The notes under the pieces are model-generated. The model made no database searches. It saw nothing but the letters and a program-made list of their open reading frames with translations, and had not been told where the DNA came from. The position numbers and the translations under genes were made by a program. From Parastagonospora avenae f. sp. tritici 18332-5 (lineage: Eukaryota; Ascomycota; Dothideomycetes; Pleosporales; Phaeosphaeriaceae), in assembly GCA_022559985.1 (NCBI GenBank), contig JAFJTR010000015.1, forward strand, positions 62,001-126,000: a DNA stretch of 64,000 nt, written 5' to 3'. How positions within the stretch are numbered: the stretch's first letter is position 1; each line of letters opens with the position of its first letter. Shown here one piece after another: positions 53,289 to 64,000 of this stretch.

Positions 53289-56200
53289 TCAGTAGGTGTT
53301 TTGCAGGCTCGGGCCGTGGATCATCTGGTGAGGAGTCATGGCTTGTGGCTGCAATTGCATCTGGAGCTGTTTGCAGGTCTGCCAGAAAGCCTTGACGGCT
53401 TCCCTAAACGCATTTGAGTTCTTTGCGTTTCTGTGTATGTATCAGTACTTGTGTGCGAATGAGGAAAGTTAGGAGCCTACCTAATCATGCTCTCGATGAA
53501 CTTGCGGACCACGTCCTGCACCATGGAGTCCTGCTGGTAGCGCTGTAATAGTGGCTGCTCAGTCAGAGCGTTGGTGATGTATGTTCGAGCGTTCTTGTCG
53601 GACTTGATCAAAGCGCGTAACGGTATAACAATGTGGTCGAGGCTGGTCTGGTCCACCTCACCGCATATGTTCGAGATCAGTGCGAAGGTTATCGATGGGC
53701 CAAAGTGGTTGATGATGTCTTGCGCAGTACCTTGATGTGGACCATGTGTATTGCTGGCTAGCTCGAAGACGTCCTTCCACAGTTTGGCCGCTGCCCGTTT
53801 CGGGAGCACCTCAGGCGACTTGACTGATTCGATTGTAAAGCCAAACATGCCAGAAAGGATGTTTGGCTGTTGTTGGATGAGGATCTGGGGATTTGAGTTG
53901 ATGAAGTTCTGAAGCAGTTCGAGACAGCCCACAGAGATCTCAGGGTCGTTGCGTGGATGTTCCAGCGCTTGCATGATGCCAATATTGTGCTGTAGCAGAC
54001 GCTGTGCATTCTCAGCGAAACCCGCAGGAGGACTGTGCTTGAAGGAAGACAGCCAGCAACATGCTGTGTCCAAGACGAATGGAAGTCTGGGAGTTTGAGC
54101 ATTTGTCTTCGTGATGAAATCGACAGCTGCTGAGGGTGGCAGCACGAACGGGCCGGGCACGGTTTCCTTGAAGCCGGTACGGAGGACGTTGCATGCGGCT
54201 TCGATGATCTCGTCGTTTCCAGGGAATACCTGCGTGAGATAGTTGACGAAGTTGATGATCTGGTTCTGAATCTCCTTGCCGGGTCCCTGCAACCAGAACG
54301 TCGACTGTTCTTTCTCCGTCGCAAGATCGACCACGTCTTCGTCCAAAGCCTGAAGCGATCGGCCAATGGTCGTCAAGCACTTGAGTGTTGTGAGTGCCAG
54401 TACTTGCCCGTGCTCCAAATCTCTGCCCTCTTTGGTCACATTGATGGCTTGCATGGCGTCCTGCGCAACGTAGTGGAAGAGCTGACGCACGCCCGCCAGC
54501 TTTTTCTCGTCTGTATCAAGAGCCTGTACGATAGCTGCGATGCCTTCGAGCACCTTGCTCTTTGTGAACTCCTCGGCGGTCTGGTATGTGAGAAACTGCT
54601 CATACATCTGGAAGAAGGAGCCCAATTCTTCCGTAAGAGACTTCCGACATTCTGAGCATAGTTGGGCAAAGGATTTCGCGGCGCTTGGGGCAGTGGCAGG
54701 GTGAGCCAAAGCTGAGAGTAGGAATGGCAGAACTTGCGGTAAAAAGCGAGGATTCCGAAGGAAGAAGTGATTGAGGACTGCGATCGCCTCTACAGCTGTT
54801 CTCCGTGTAATGGCAGGCACGCCGTCGGTTCCAGATATAGTTGAAAGAAAAGGTTGGTCAAACAGACGGTACAAGCGCTCATCAACCGACTCGTTGAATG
54901 CATCGGCAATGGAGACGAGACCAAATAAACCGGCTTCGAGCTTTAACCATTCGCCTCTTTCAAGTGCTTGCGAGCTGAAGTCAATGAACTGGTCTGTGAG
55001 GACGTCGCGAAGACATTCGTATGCTTCTGCAATGATGTCTCGAACGTCCATGCGGAAGACTTTGAAGGTTTTCTTAGCATCCGTATCCCATGTCTCCAGG
55101 ACGTCAATTGGCGGGTAGATGGTCTTCTGCGCGAGCTCCGATACTGCCTGGAACACGTTTGATTTCGCGCCTTGCATCCACTCTGGAACTTTGTTCTCCT
55201 CGCCATCCTCACCAAATGGTGGGTGCATGAACTGTTCCTCGGCGATCGCGCTCACGTAGTTGCTCCAGAAGTCGAGGACTACAGGTGCAACCTCATCCTC
55301 GTCGCCTACATACTCCGGAAATTTGAGCAGGTCGTGTAGGAACGCTATGCGAGGCGTTAGAAAAGATGTTCACAGATCAAGAGAGAATGCAGAAAGAACA
55401 GTAAGGAATGGTGTAGCTTGACTTACAGAGCACCTGTTGATTATGTGAGATATTTGGGAACTTGTAGAGATCCTTGGACTCTAATAACGTTGTGCCGAAA
55501 GCAACGATGATTCTAGCAAGCGAAACTGTCTCGGCGTCGGAATTCTTGAGAATCTCTATTCCCCACGGTCCTGCAATTGCTGACCAGAGCATGTCTTGAT
55601 GCTTGGCTTCAAAGAACTTGGGGTAGTTTTCCAGGATGTCTGCAACAAACTCCATGGTGTCTTCGACGTGGTATTCCAAGCAAGTCAAAACAAGCTCAGT
55701 CGCCGACCGGAGATGTTTAAGCTTCTCGGCTTCATCGCGAAACTCAGCTTGAGCATAGAACACCCATCCCTATCTCGTTAGCAGCAGCTGATGCATGCTT
55801 GGAAGGCACTCACTATGAAGCACTTTAGTGCAGCTACGCAGATCTTCTCGCCTTGCTGTACAGCTTCTGCGAAATTTGGGTCGTTTATCGGCACTGACAG
55901 CCACTTGATACCGCGACCGAATGCCACATGCAATGTCACTTCTATGCTCTCGGCCTGAGCAACCATGCGCTCGTGTGGCTTGCGACTAGTGGTGTTAGCA
56001 TATCGCCATATTTGTAGAGGTGGCTACACTTACTCCCTGGTGTTGGGGGGCTTCTTTGCCTCATCCGCCAAGCTCATGCCAAAGTCGAGGAGAACAAGGA
56101 GTTGGTCATCGGACAGACGCGGTAATAGATCCCATGTCGAAGGATGTTGATCTAATGCCTTGTCTAACACAGGCTGTCCAGCGGCAAACGAGACAACTAA

Positions 56201-56702
56201 GCTGCGTATGCACTGAGTCCATACTGAAATGGGTTTGATGAAGTACTGCGCCAGATTCGACGTCACTTTGCGCGTAGCGATTGACGTTGCTGGCCGCAAC
56301 ACTAGATGGTTCTGAGCTGTTAGTTGGCGTATCCTTGAAATTTCGGCTCTGTGAACGTACAATGAGAGTCGATAACAGTTGCTCCGAGTGTTCTTCGGTG
56401 AGCTCAGCTCTGTGGAGATGGTCAGCGACAGGGACATGGAATTGCTGTGACACTTACGAATCCGCATTCAGTTTGACGGTCAATGTGAGTGCTCCGAAAA
56501 ACCGCACTTGTTCGTCGTTGCTCTTGAGGAGGGCGTCTGCGATCTCCCAGCCTTGAGGCGATCGCTGGAGGACCCTCCATGTTGCTTCATTTTGAGAGAT
56601 CTTCTTCGCGTTGCCAGGGTCATACAACGACTTGACCAAGCGCTCGATTTCGTCGAAGCCCATGGGGAATGCCTGCGCTGGTTGACCTGTGGCGTCTGAC
56701 AT
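53289..56702 (-). CDS. importin-beta family karyopherin (Kap122/importin-13 type)
   Basis: Seven exons in transcript order: 56458..56702, 56361..56409, 56034..56311, 55814..55985, 55427..55769, 53481..55344 and 53289..53430. All phases agree; total 1030 aa. The N-terminus carries importin-type helices (VLQRSPQGWEIADALLKSNDEQVRFFGALTLTVKLNAD), then NHLVLRPATSIATRK and KPISVWTQCIRSLV. The rest is a continuous HEAT-like alpha solenoid with no other domain. Length and N-terminal pattern match the Kap122/Pdr6 and importin-13 group, which carries cargo such as transcription factors through nuclear pores with Ran. The last exon adds 46 residues after AG|gtaggc. The gene ends at TGA 53289-53291, touching the FUN14 stop codon. 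Confidence 0.88.
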
Positions 56703-57258
56703 GTTGATTTTTCTCGGTATGTCGTCAAAGTTGCTTGAGCAAGGTCAGAGTTATCGTCAATGGTGCTCGCTATGACGCAGCGCACGGACTACCAAATACT
56801 GACGCTAGGCTGCGAATCATGTGTAGTGAAAGATGTGCAAGATTTGACGGAAGAGAGGTGTAGAAAGCTGAGAAAAAAATTGGAAAGAAGCAATGGCGAA
56901 GCAGTGATGCTGGGAGTGAATTGAACATACTTACTCGTACTAAAATTGTTGGACCCTATGCAAGCAGGAAATCAGAGACTATAGCCAAAGAAGCATACTC
57001 TGCTGTATTTTCTGTGTATGTTTAAGGTGCGGTGTTGCTCACGTGCCCAGAGAGCATGCGTTTAGCGGGCAGAGTGAACGTGGTGTGAGGCGATCGGACA
57101 TGCACGGTCACAACGCGTATGCATCTTTACACGGGCTGGAGAAATGGGTGTCGCAGTTGCACAGTCTAAGATGCCGGGGCTAGTTGGCGTCCGACAGTGG
57201 TGACAGATGTGCCTGGTGCAGACAGGGAAGGAAGGTGGGCTGCGCTTGACCCGCTAAA
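56703..57258. other. divergent promoter region
   Basis: Separates the importin gene (minus) and the aminopeptidase P gene (plus). No additional gene, repeat or RNA was recognised. Confidence 0.4.
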
Positions 57259-59420
57259 ATGCCGCGGGACGCTCTTTCCTTTGAGCTGCAGCTGTTGGCG
57301 GGGCTTGAGGCTACCGAACATAAGCTCGATATGCTCACACGCCTGCTGCGGCGCACACATGTAGCCGTCAAACAACCATTGCTTGCCTCTAGAGCCTTCC
57401 ACACGTCTCCCGTCCTCCGCGCCATCGACATGGCCAAAGTTGACACCACCGAGCGGCTCACCGAGCTCCGCAAGCTCATGAAGGAGCGCAATGTCGATGT
57501 TTACAGTACACATACCCTGTCGCAGCAACCAGCAGACACGCCGCTAATATACGCATAGTGGTCCCTTCTGAAGACAGCCACCAGAGTGAATACATAGCAC
57601 CGTGTGATGCACGCCGAGGTCAGACCCCCGCAACTATCGCGGCCTAGCTATTGACCGGTCCCAGCATATATAAGTGGTTTCACTGGCTCTGCCGGCTATG
57701 CAGTCGTCACACACGACAAGGCGGCCCTCGCGACCGACGGTCGATACTTCAACCAGGCCGAGAAGCAGCTGGACGGCAACTGGGAACTGTTGAAGCAGGG
57801 CATACAGGACGTACCCACCATCCAAGAATGGACCGCAGACCAGGTCGAAGGAGGCAAAGTCGTGGGCGTCGACCCCAGCGTGGTGACGGGTGCCGATGCC
57901 CGCAAGCTCGCTGAAAAGATCAAGAAGAAGGGTGGCGAGTACAAGGCCGTGGACGAGAACCTCGTGGACCTGGTGTGGGCAGCTGAGCGGCCTGCGCGTC
58001 CCAGCGAGAAGGTCATTGTGCAGCCCATGGAGTACTCGGGCAAGTCGTTCGACGAGAAGGTTGAGGATCTGCGCAAGGAGCTTGAGAAGAAGAAGAGCCT
58101 CGGCTTTGTCGTCTCCATGCTGGACGAGGTCGCGTGGCTGTTCAACCTGCGTGGTAACGAGTATGCAGCCGCGCGCACATCAACGACAACAATCTGCTGA
58201 CTGTCCCTAGCATCCCGTACAACCCTGTCTTCTTCTCCTATGCCGTTGTTACCCCAACAGTGGTCACACTCTACGTCGACGAAAGCAAGCTTCCGCAACA
58301 AGTCAAAGATCATCTGGGCGACAAGGTCACCATTCGCCCCTACGAGGCCATATTTGGGGACATCACTGCCTTGAGCAATGACGCATTCGAGGCTGCGGAC
58401 GCGGATGCGACGAAAAAGTTCCTTACGTCAAATCGTGCTTCATGGGCCCTGAACAAGGCACTTGGTGGGGACGACAAGGTAGAGGAGATCAGAAGTCCTA
58501 TCGGCGATGCCAAAGCAGTCAAAAATGAGGTCGAACTGGAGGGCATGCGTCAATGTCATATTCGTGACGGCGCAGCTATCTCCGAGTACTTTGCCTGGCT
58601 TGAGGACCAATTGCTCAATAAAAAGGCGACACTTGACGAAGTGGACGGTGCCGACAAGCTCGAAGCCATTCGTAAGAAGCACGACAAGTTCATGGGGCTG
58701 TCTTTCGACACCATCTCGTCCACTGGGCCAAACGGCGCGGTCATCCACTACAAGCCGGAGAAGGGAGCGTGCTCGATCATCGACCCAAATGCCATCTATC
58801 TCTGCGATTCCGGTGCGCAATACCACGACGGCACCACCGACACAACGCGGACGCTGCATTTCACCAAGCCCACAGACATGGAAAAGAAAGCATATACTCT
58901 CGTCCTCAAAGGCAACATCGCTCTTGAGCGTGTCAAGTTCCCCAAGGGTACCACTGGCTTTGCTCTGGACTCGATTGCTCGTCAGTTCCTGTGGGCTGAA
59001 GGTCTCGATTACCGACACGGCACGGGTCACGGCGTTGGCTCGTTCCTCAATGTGCATGAAGGTCCGATTGGTATAGGTACCAGGGTGCAGTACTCCGAGG
59101 TCTCGTTAGCGGTCGGTAATGTCATTTCGGATGAGCCTGGCTACTACGAGGACGGTAAGTTCGGCATCCGGATTGAGAACATGATCATGGTCAAAGAGGT
59201 GGAGACGAACCACAAGTTTGGCGACAAGCCGTATCTGGGATTCGAGCACGTCACCTTGACTCCACACTGCAAGAACCTCGTCGACATGAGCCTGCTCACG
59301 GAAGACGAGAAGAAGTTCATCAATGACTACCACAAGGAGGTCTTCGAGAAGACCAGCAAGTTCTTTGAGAACGACAAATTGACCCTGGACTGGCTCAAAC
59401 GCGAGACTGCACCGTACTGA
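57259..59420 (+). CDS. ampp: Xaa-Pro aminopeptidase P (M24B)
   Basis: Exons 57259..57505, 57559..57618, 57665..58160 and 58211..59420 give up to 670 aa. All introns are 46-53 nt and in phase. The creatinase-like N-domain shows VPSEDSHQSEYIAPCDARR and GFTGSAGYAVVT. The pita-bread catalytic domain has metal ligands in CDSGAQYHDGTTDTTR (two Asp), GTGHGVGSFLNVHEGP (His), ISDEPGYYEDG and FGIRIENMI (two Glu). The enzyme releases an N-terminal residue next to proline. Three in-frame ATGs matter: 57259, 57331 and 57430. The last gives the usual cytosolic 613-residue form. The region from 57331 (LTRLLRRTHVAV to RAFHTSP) looks like a mitochondrial presequence. Confidence 0.92.
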
Positions 59421-60156
59421 GAAGACGGCATGTTGGAGCAAGACACTTGATTTTGCATTTGATAGGACTCGTCTTGGGCATGTAAGAGGGATTGGCATTA
59501 CATCGGCGCACATCAGCATCGCACATCTTCAGCATGTTGCCTGGCGTTCCAGTCTTTGAATATCTTCCAGCTCCGTTGTCGCAATACAGTCATGAATATA
59601 CCCCTGCTTCACCAGACACGAGTACTACAGCATCTCACGTACGACGGAAAAGCGACTAGGTTGCAAAAGCCGGCAGCTCATACAATAACCTAACGGCATA
59701 CGGAAGGCCGTCTGTCATTTTCAAAACCCAATGGGACTGTGTATTGATCCAGGCTACTTCATGACCTATAGTCTTTAGTCCAAAGGTTCGGGCGATATCA
59801 TTGTGACTAAGCGCGGCTATTCACGGTGGCGCTTGGTACGCTACTCTGCTGCTTATGTGTCAGTCAAGGGCGTGCTAGGTTCTAGATTTAGCGGGGCATG
59901 CTGCATGCCGGAGTCGGGGTCCGATGGTGAGGGGATCATGGTACTGCTAACGGGCAAAAAAATGTCTGTCGATGCCGCGGTGCAGTCGTGCAGGTAATAC
60001 ACTCCTTGAGTCACTCTACAGATCGTTCAGACCCTGACTCCATATTTCTCACCTTCACGACCCACTCTTTCCTCTTATACCCGTAGATCCTTCCCGAGCT
60101 CTTTTTCTACATCTTATCCCTCTTACAATTAATTGAAAATCGACAGTTCCTCCACA
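59421..60156. other. intergenic, pdx1 promoter
   Basis: No gene recognised. A pyrimidine-rich tract from about 60050 to 60130 directly before the pdx1 ATG resembles the CT-rich promoters or leaders of highly expressed fungal genes. Confidence 0.5.
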
Positions 60157-61195
60157 ATGGCGACTGAACTCCCCACGACCAACGGCCATGGTGCTCAGGA
60201 TGGCGAGAACAACTTCGCCGTCAAGGCTGGATTGGCAAGGATGTTGAAGGGTGGTGTCATCATGGATGTTATCAACGCCGAGCAAGTGAGTTTGCAGTCG
60301 TCTTTTGCCTCCAATTGCCAATTCTAACATCATGAAAAGGCACGGATAGCAGAAGAAGCAGGCGCCTGCGCCGTCATGGCCCTCGAGCGCGTCCCCGCCG
60401 ACATTCGATCACAAGGCGGCGTAGCCCGTATGAGCGACCCGCAAATGATCAAAGAGATCATGGACACGGTCACGATCCCCGTCATGGCCAAAGCCCGAAT
60501 TGGCCATTTCGTCGAATGCCAGGTACCTACCATCTGCCAACCCTCCGAGCCCGCCCTCACCCCACTAACCCCCACCACCATAGATCCTCGAAGCCCTAGG
60601 CGTCGACTACATCGACGAATCCGAAGTCCTCACCCCGGCCGACGCAGTCCACCACGTCTCCAAACACCCCTTCCGCATCCCCTTCGTCTGCGGGTGCCGT
60701 GGCCTCGGCGAGGCCCTGCGCCGCATCTCCGAAGGCGCCGCTATGATCCGCACAAAAGGCGAGGCCGGCACCGGCGACGTCATCGAAGCCGTGCGCCACA
60801 TGCGCACCGTCAACTCCGAAATCGCGCGCGCAAAGGGCATGAGCGACGAGGAGTTGCGCGTGTACGCCAAGGACCTGCAGGTCGACTTCGCGCTGCTCCA
60901 GGAGACGGCGAAGCTGGGTCGCTTGCCCGTTGTCAACTTTGCGGCGGGCGGGGTCGCGACGCCCGCGGATGCGGCGCTCATGATGCAGCTCGGGTGCGAT
61001 GGCGTGTTTGTTGGCAGTGGGATTTTCAAATCCGGCGATGCGGCGAAGAGGGCAAAGGCGATTGTGCAGGCGGTCACGCACTACAAGGATCCGAAGGTGT
61101 TGATGGAGGTCAGCATGGACTTAGGTGAGGCGATGGTCGGGATCAACTGTGGGCATTTGAGTGAGCCGGAGAAGCTGGCGAAGAGGGGGTGGTAG
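60157..61195 (+). CDS. pdx1: pyridoxal 5'-phosphate synthase subunit PdxS/SNZ
   Basis: Exons 60157..60285, 60340..60522 and 60584..61195 give 307 aa, the usual family length. The introns are 54 and 61 nt. The (beta/alpha)8 barrel shows GGVIMDVINAEQARIAEEAGA, ALERVPADIRSQGGVARMSDP, the Lys-bearing VPVMAKARIGHFVECQ, GCRGLGEALRRI, GAAMIRTKGEAGTG and the phosphate loop FAAGGVATPADAALM with GVFVGSGIF. The enzyme builds vitamin B6 from a ribose phosphate, a triose phosphate and ammonia delivered by the glutaminase partner (PdxT/SNO). No partner gene lies beside it here. Wobble composition turns from C-rich to G-rich near 60850. Confidence 0.96.
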
Positions 61196-61841
61196 AGGAC
61201 GAGGTCTGCGTATGTGCGTGTATGCATAGGCAAGGCGTTTTCATGGAAAAGAGATCTTAGCTGCTCAATGTGTTAGTGAGAATCTCAACTCTGGATTGAC
61301 ATATTTGATTATATTCAGGTATTCTGATGGTTATTGTATGCAATGAGAGAGGATGGCTATTCCTGTAGAGCCATATACTTCACCTTGAAGTACTCTAATG
61401 TTCGTGTGCAGTGTGAGACAAAGTCCCTTTCTGGAGGGCCATGTAAACTTGCTCCATGTCTACAGGTTACATTTTTAAGACCTGGGTGACACAGAAAAAG
61501 CGTTTTTCTTGCGCCCCATGTCTCGCAGTTTCACATGAAATAGTCACACAATATAGGAAGCTAGTAGTTGTCAAATCGTTCATTTTGAGGCACTAGCCTA
61601 CGTATACACGAGAGCATAGTAAGCCACATGATTGCTGTACAAAGCGAAATGCCTGAACCGGAAAGTGGAATTTCGGGACTACCGAACAAGCCCTCCTTCC
61701 ATGCAAGGCCTAGCTAACACTAAACCGAAGGATGCCGTGACTAAGAAAACGCCAGAACTCCGGGCGATTGCAGCAAGCGCTAGCTGCTGAATGCCGCGAG
61801 CATGAGGACACGCGACCGAGAGAGGGGACAAAGGCGACCGC
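61196..61841. other. convergent 3' intergenic
   Basis: AT-richer spacer between pdx1 and skp1, which converge. No gene, repeat or RNA was recognised. Confidence 0.4.
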
Positions 61842-62409
61842 TTAACGGTCCTCGGCCCACTCGTTCTCGCGGCGGATCTGCTCCTCCTCCTCGGGGGTGA
61901 AGTCGTTCTGGATGTTGAACGTCTTGCGGATCTCGTCGGGGGACTTGCCCTTGATCATGTTGGCGACGGTCTTGCAGCCGACGTCGAGAAGCGCCTTGAT
62001 GTCGAGGTAGTTGGCAGCAAGGATGATCTCGAAGAGCATCTCCTGGTCGACCTGCATGAACTTCTGGTCCCACTCGTCGATGTCGGTGGACTTCTTGCGC
62101 GAGTCGGAGTCATCGTCCTGGGTGGCCGGGGGGTCGTCCTTGTGGTGGTCGCACCACTCAAGGACCTTTTTCATGACCGGCTCGTTTACCTGGATGTTGT
62201 TAGCTGTAATCCTGGGGGAGTAAGCGGGGTGGGGGTGTACATACGTTGGGGATGGGGATCGACTCGGAAGTCTCGCCGCCCAAGTCCTCGAGCAAGTTCT
62301 TGATGAGGATGGAGCGCTCGGCGACCTTGCGGTGCACGCTCATGACGGCATTGTCGGAGGTGGTGAGAGAGATATGGTCCTCCTTGGGGGCGGCGGCGTC
62401 TGTAGACAT
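61842..62409 (-). CDS. skp1: Skp1, SCF ubiquitin ligase adaptor
   Basis: Exons 62245..62409 and 61842..62189 give 170 aa, a normal length. The 55-nt intron begins gtatgt and ends atccag in phase 0. The N-terminal BTB/POZ-like fold starts at HISLTTSDNAVMSVHRKVAERSI. The central acidic linker is KDDPPATQDDDSDSRKKSTD. The C-terminal F-box-binding helices are MLFEIILAANYLDIKALLDVGCKTVANMIKGKSPDEIRKTF and DFTPEEEEQIRRENEWAEDR, the highly conserved Skp1 end. It bridges cullin 1 and F-box proteins in SCF ligases in the nucleus and cytosol. Codon choice is strongly biased (CTC, AAG, GAG), as expected for a highly expressed gene. Confidence 0.96.
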
Positions 62410-63605
62410 GATGCTTGTCGGTATAAAGTGAGTTTGTGCTTTGAAAGCGGGGTAGCTGTTATTCGCAGGTGGGTGGTGTGCGGATAATGCGGTTGAGGAT
62501 GTGGTAGTTGGTTGCGGTGTGGAGAGAGATTTATGAGGGCGCAGAGGCGGGGGTCTTTATATGGATGGGGGATCGTTTGGTGAGAGTGATGGGGGAGGCA
62601 GCAACCACGGCGCAGTCAAGCAAAGCTCAGGCCACCCGCCCGCACAGTGCTTTGGCCGCCGAACAAGGCTGCAGCCCCAAAGTGTGTGACAAAGGCCCGC
62701 TTGTCTGGGGCTAGCAAGCCATCTTTTTTTGTGAACAGTGTCTTCGACTCAAGTTGTATGTGAAAGCAATTGTTGGCACACACAGATTGTCGTGCGCTTG
62801 CAAACTCGCAGCACCTACAACCCACGTTTGCACACGATGCACACTTCTCGGACCCCGCCCGTCGCAAACGACTACGTTTGGAAGACTCCGCCACAGCACA
62901 GCGGAACCGGCTATGGGGGCGGACCACGGACCGTCGATGTTGAGCCACGATTGCTGCCTTGCGATCGCATCCACTCCGAGTCAAGGCACGACTTTGTTCG
63001 AGCACTGCACCTGTAGCTTCACAGTGCAGCCTGTTGATACGAGGGCAGACGTTGTTGACTAAATACGGTGGGACTTTGGAATCGAGTACACCGTTCGAGG
63101 CTTCCCGTCGTCCTCGACTACTGACATGACTGATGTACTATAATTACTTCTACCCATAGACAAAGTAGACGTGAGTATGTGTTCAGATGCATTCAGAGTT
63201 CGTTGATAGAATGCCACGTGACATGGCAACACCAAGACGCATTTGGGAGCTCTGGGAGCTCTGGGAGCTCTGACTGGAGGCTAAAGTCCGAGACGGAGAT
63301 ATTGTTGGTTGCAGTGAGCTGGCACATCTGACCACGGCGCCTGATCTGGCTCAGGAATTCCGCTTCTGCACTTTTATCGCGACATGTAGTCGCTGAGTCC
63401 ATCCAGTGGTGCACGAGTCGTCTCATCATTTTCTCACTCGTCATCGGGCCCCTTTCTACGTGGTCACAGCGACAGCGACTATTGCTCGCCAACAGCCAAA
63501 CCTAATAAAACAAAAACATTCGCTGGCCCTGTTTTTCTGTGCAACACATCGACGACAACAGATGCTCCGCCGTATCTGCCACCGGAGCACCTCACTGCAG
63601 GCACC
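62410..63605. other. divergent intergenic region
   Basis: About 1.2 kb between skp1 and the mannosyltransferase gene. It contains the 9-bp tandem repeat at 63245-63271 and otherwise only short frames. It presumably holds both promoters. Confidence 0.4.
63245..63271. repeat. three tandem copies of a 9-bp unit
   Basis: GGGAGCTCT is repeated three times without mismatch. Each unit contains the palindrome GAGCTC. It lies 340 bp upstream of the mannosyltransferase start. Confidence 0.9.
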
Positions 63606-64000
63606 ATGTGGAGGAGAGTTTATTTCCTGCTGGTCCTCGTGCGCATCTACTTTGCGCTGTCGCCAAGCTACCTGCACCCCGATGAGAACTTCCAGGGCCC
63701 TGAGGTCATAGCTGGTTTGTTTACGAGGCGCCGTGCAGCCATGCGACAACGACTGACAGCCTTTAGGACGCGTCTTTTCCTATCCCGTCCACGAAACATG
63801 GGAGTTCACGTCGGACCACCCCATCCGCAGCACATTCCCGCTATGGCTCGCATACGGCTGGCCCATGTACATCCTGCGCTGGCTCTGGGAGGGGTTCGGA
63901 TATGACGTTTCGCCGTCGGTCGTGTACTGGGCTCTGCGCGTACTCATGCTCACGCTGAGTGTCGTCATGGAGGACTGGGCGGTCCACGAGCTGGTCGAGT
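63606..64000 (+). CDS. GPI mannosyltransferase, Smp3/PIG-Z type (partial, runs off the window)
   Basis: Exon 1 63606..63714; the 52-nt intron 63715..63766 begins gtttgt and ends tttag; exon 2 starts at 63767 and is open to the window end. About 114 residues are visible. The N-terminal membrane helix (YFLLVLVRIYFALS) is followed by the signature PSYLHPDENFQGPEVIAG, then RVFSYPVHETWEFTSDHPIRSTFPLW, typical of GT22 dolichol-phosphate-mannose-dependent ER mannosyltransferases. The PDENFQGPE form fits Smp3 (fourth mannose of the GPI core) better than Gpi10. The HPDE motif carries the catalytic acid. The full gene should be about 500-600 codons. Confidence 0.85.

Noticed and set aside
60157..61195. 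SNZ-SNO type divergent vitamin B6 gene pair
   Set aside because: Only the PdxS gene is present. The neighbours are aminopeptidase P and Skp1, and no PdxT glutaminase motif was found.
1..64000. Transposons, viral insertions, CRISPR arrays, rRNA
   Set aside because: No transposase, reverse transcriptase, integrase, terminal repeat pair, spaced repeats or rRNA signatures were seen. The aspartic protease at 16795 is bilobal and not a retroelement protease.

Overview
The window reads as nuclear DNA of a filamentous ascomycete (Pezizomycotina). The evidence is many short GT-AG introns of about 43-65 nt, single-gene transcription units on both strands, an intron-bearing tRNA-Gly(GCC), and fungus-typical families: Zn2Cys6 regulator, DUF3433 protein, LaeA-like methyltransferase, TRK potassium transporter, ankyrin/CorA protein and GPI-anchor enzymes. 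Placement in Dothideomycetes is only an inference from gene style. I resolved about 22 intact or near-intact genes (one cut by the window end), four disrupted genes, one orphan gene followed by a decayed coding tail, and one tRNA.

Region 1 (1-5.1 kb): a LaeA-like methyltransferase, a PAP2 lipid phosphatase, a small LPxEIR-type hypothetical, and a short-chain dehydrogenase broken by two apparent frameshifts in G runs.

Region 2 (5.1-10.9 kb): gene-poor and decayed. It holds an orphan 482-aa gene with a frame-broken coding-like tail, and a minus-strand pseudogene.

Region 3 (10.9-26.5 kb): a 1439-aa two-unit DUF3433 membrane protein, a UPF0303/YBR137W-like protein, a membrane-anchored aspartic-protease-like protein, a 1242-aa ankyrin-CorA protein, an LPRELRDMIY-type hypothetical, a dimeric alpha/beta-barrel pseudogene and a hypothetical protein.

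Region 4 (27.9-46.9 kb): a Zn2Cys6 regulator, a four-helix MARVEL-like protein, a TRK potassium transporter, the tRNA, a coiled-coil hypothetical, a methyltransferase apparently spliced to a GFA domain, a large disrupted gene, and a TauD-type dioxygenase.

Region 5 (47.2-64 kb): a dense conserved block. It contains PAF-acetylhydrolase, the GPI ethanolamine-phosphate transferase Las21/Gpi7, a FUN14 protein, a Kap122-type importin, aminopeptidase P, PdxS/SNZ pyridoxal-phosphate synthase, Skp1, and the start of the GPI mannosyltransferase Smp3. The genes share no single pathway, although Las21 and Smp3 both act in GPI-anchor assembly.

The most unusual signals are: a recurring 5' C-rich to 3' G-rich wobble-base switch inside many genes, always in the direction of transcription; the methyltransferase-GFA fusion; the directly abutting stop codons of the convergent FUN14 and importin genes; a possible dual-targeted aminopeptidase P; and several disrupted genes in one 64-kb window. 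I found no transposon, CRISPR array, virus or secondary-metabolite cluster. All splice models were made by eye from frame continuity and splice consensus and have no transcript support here.
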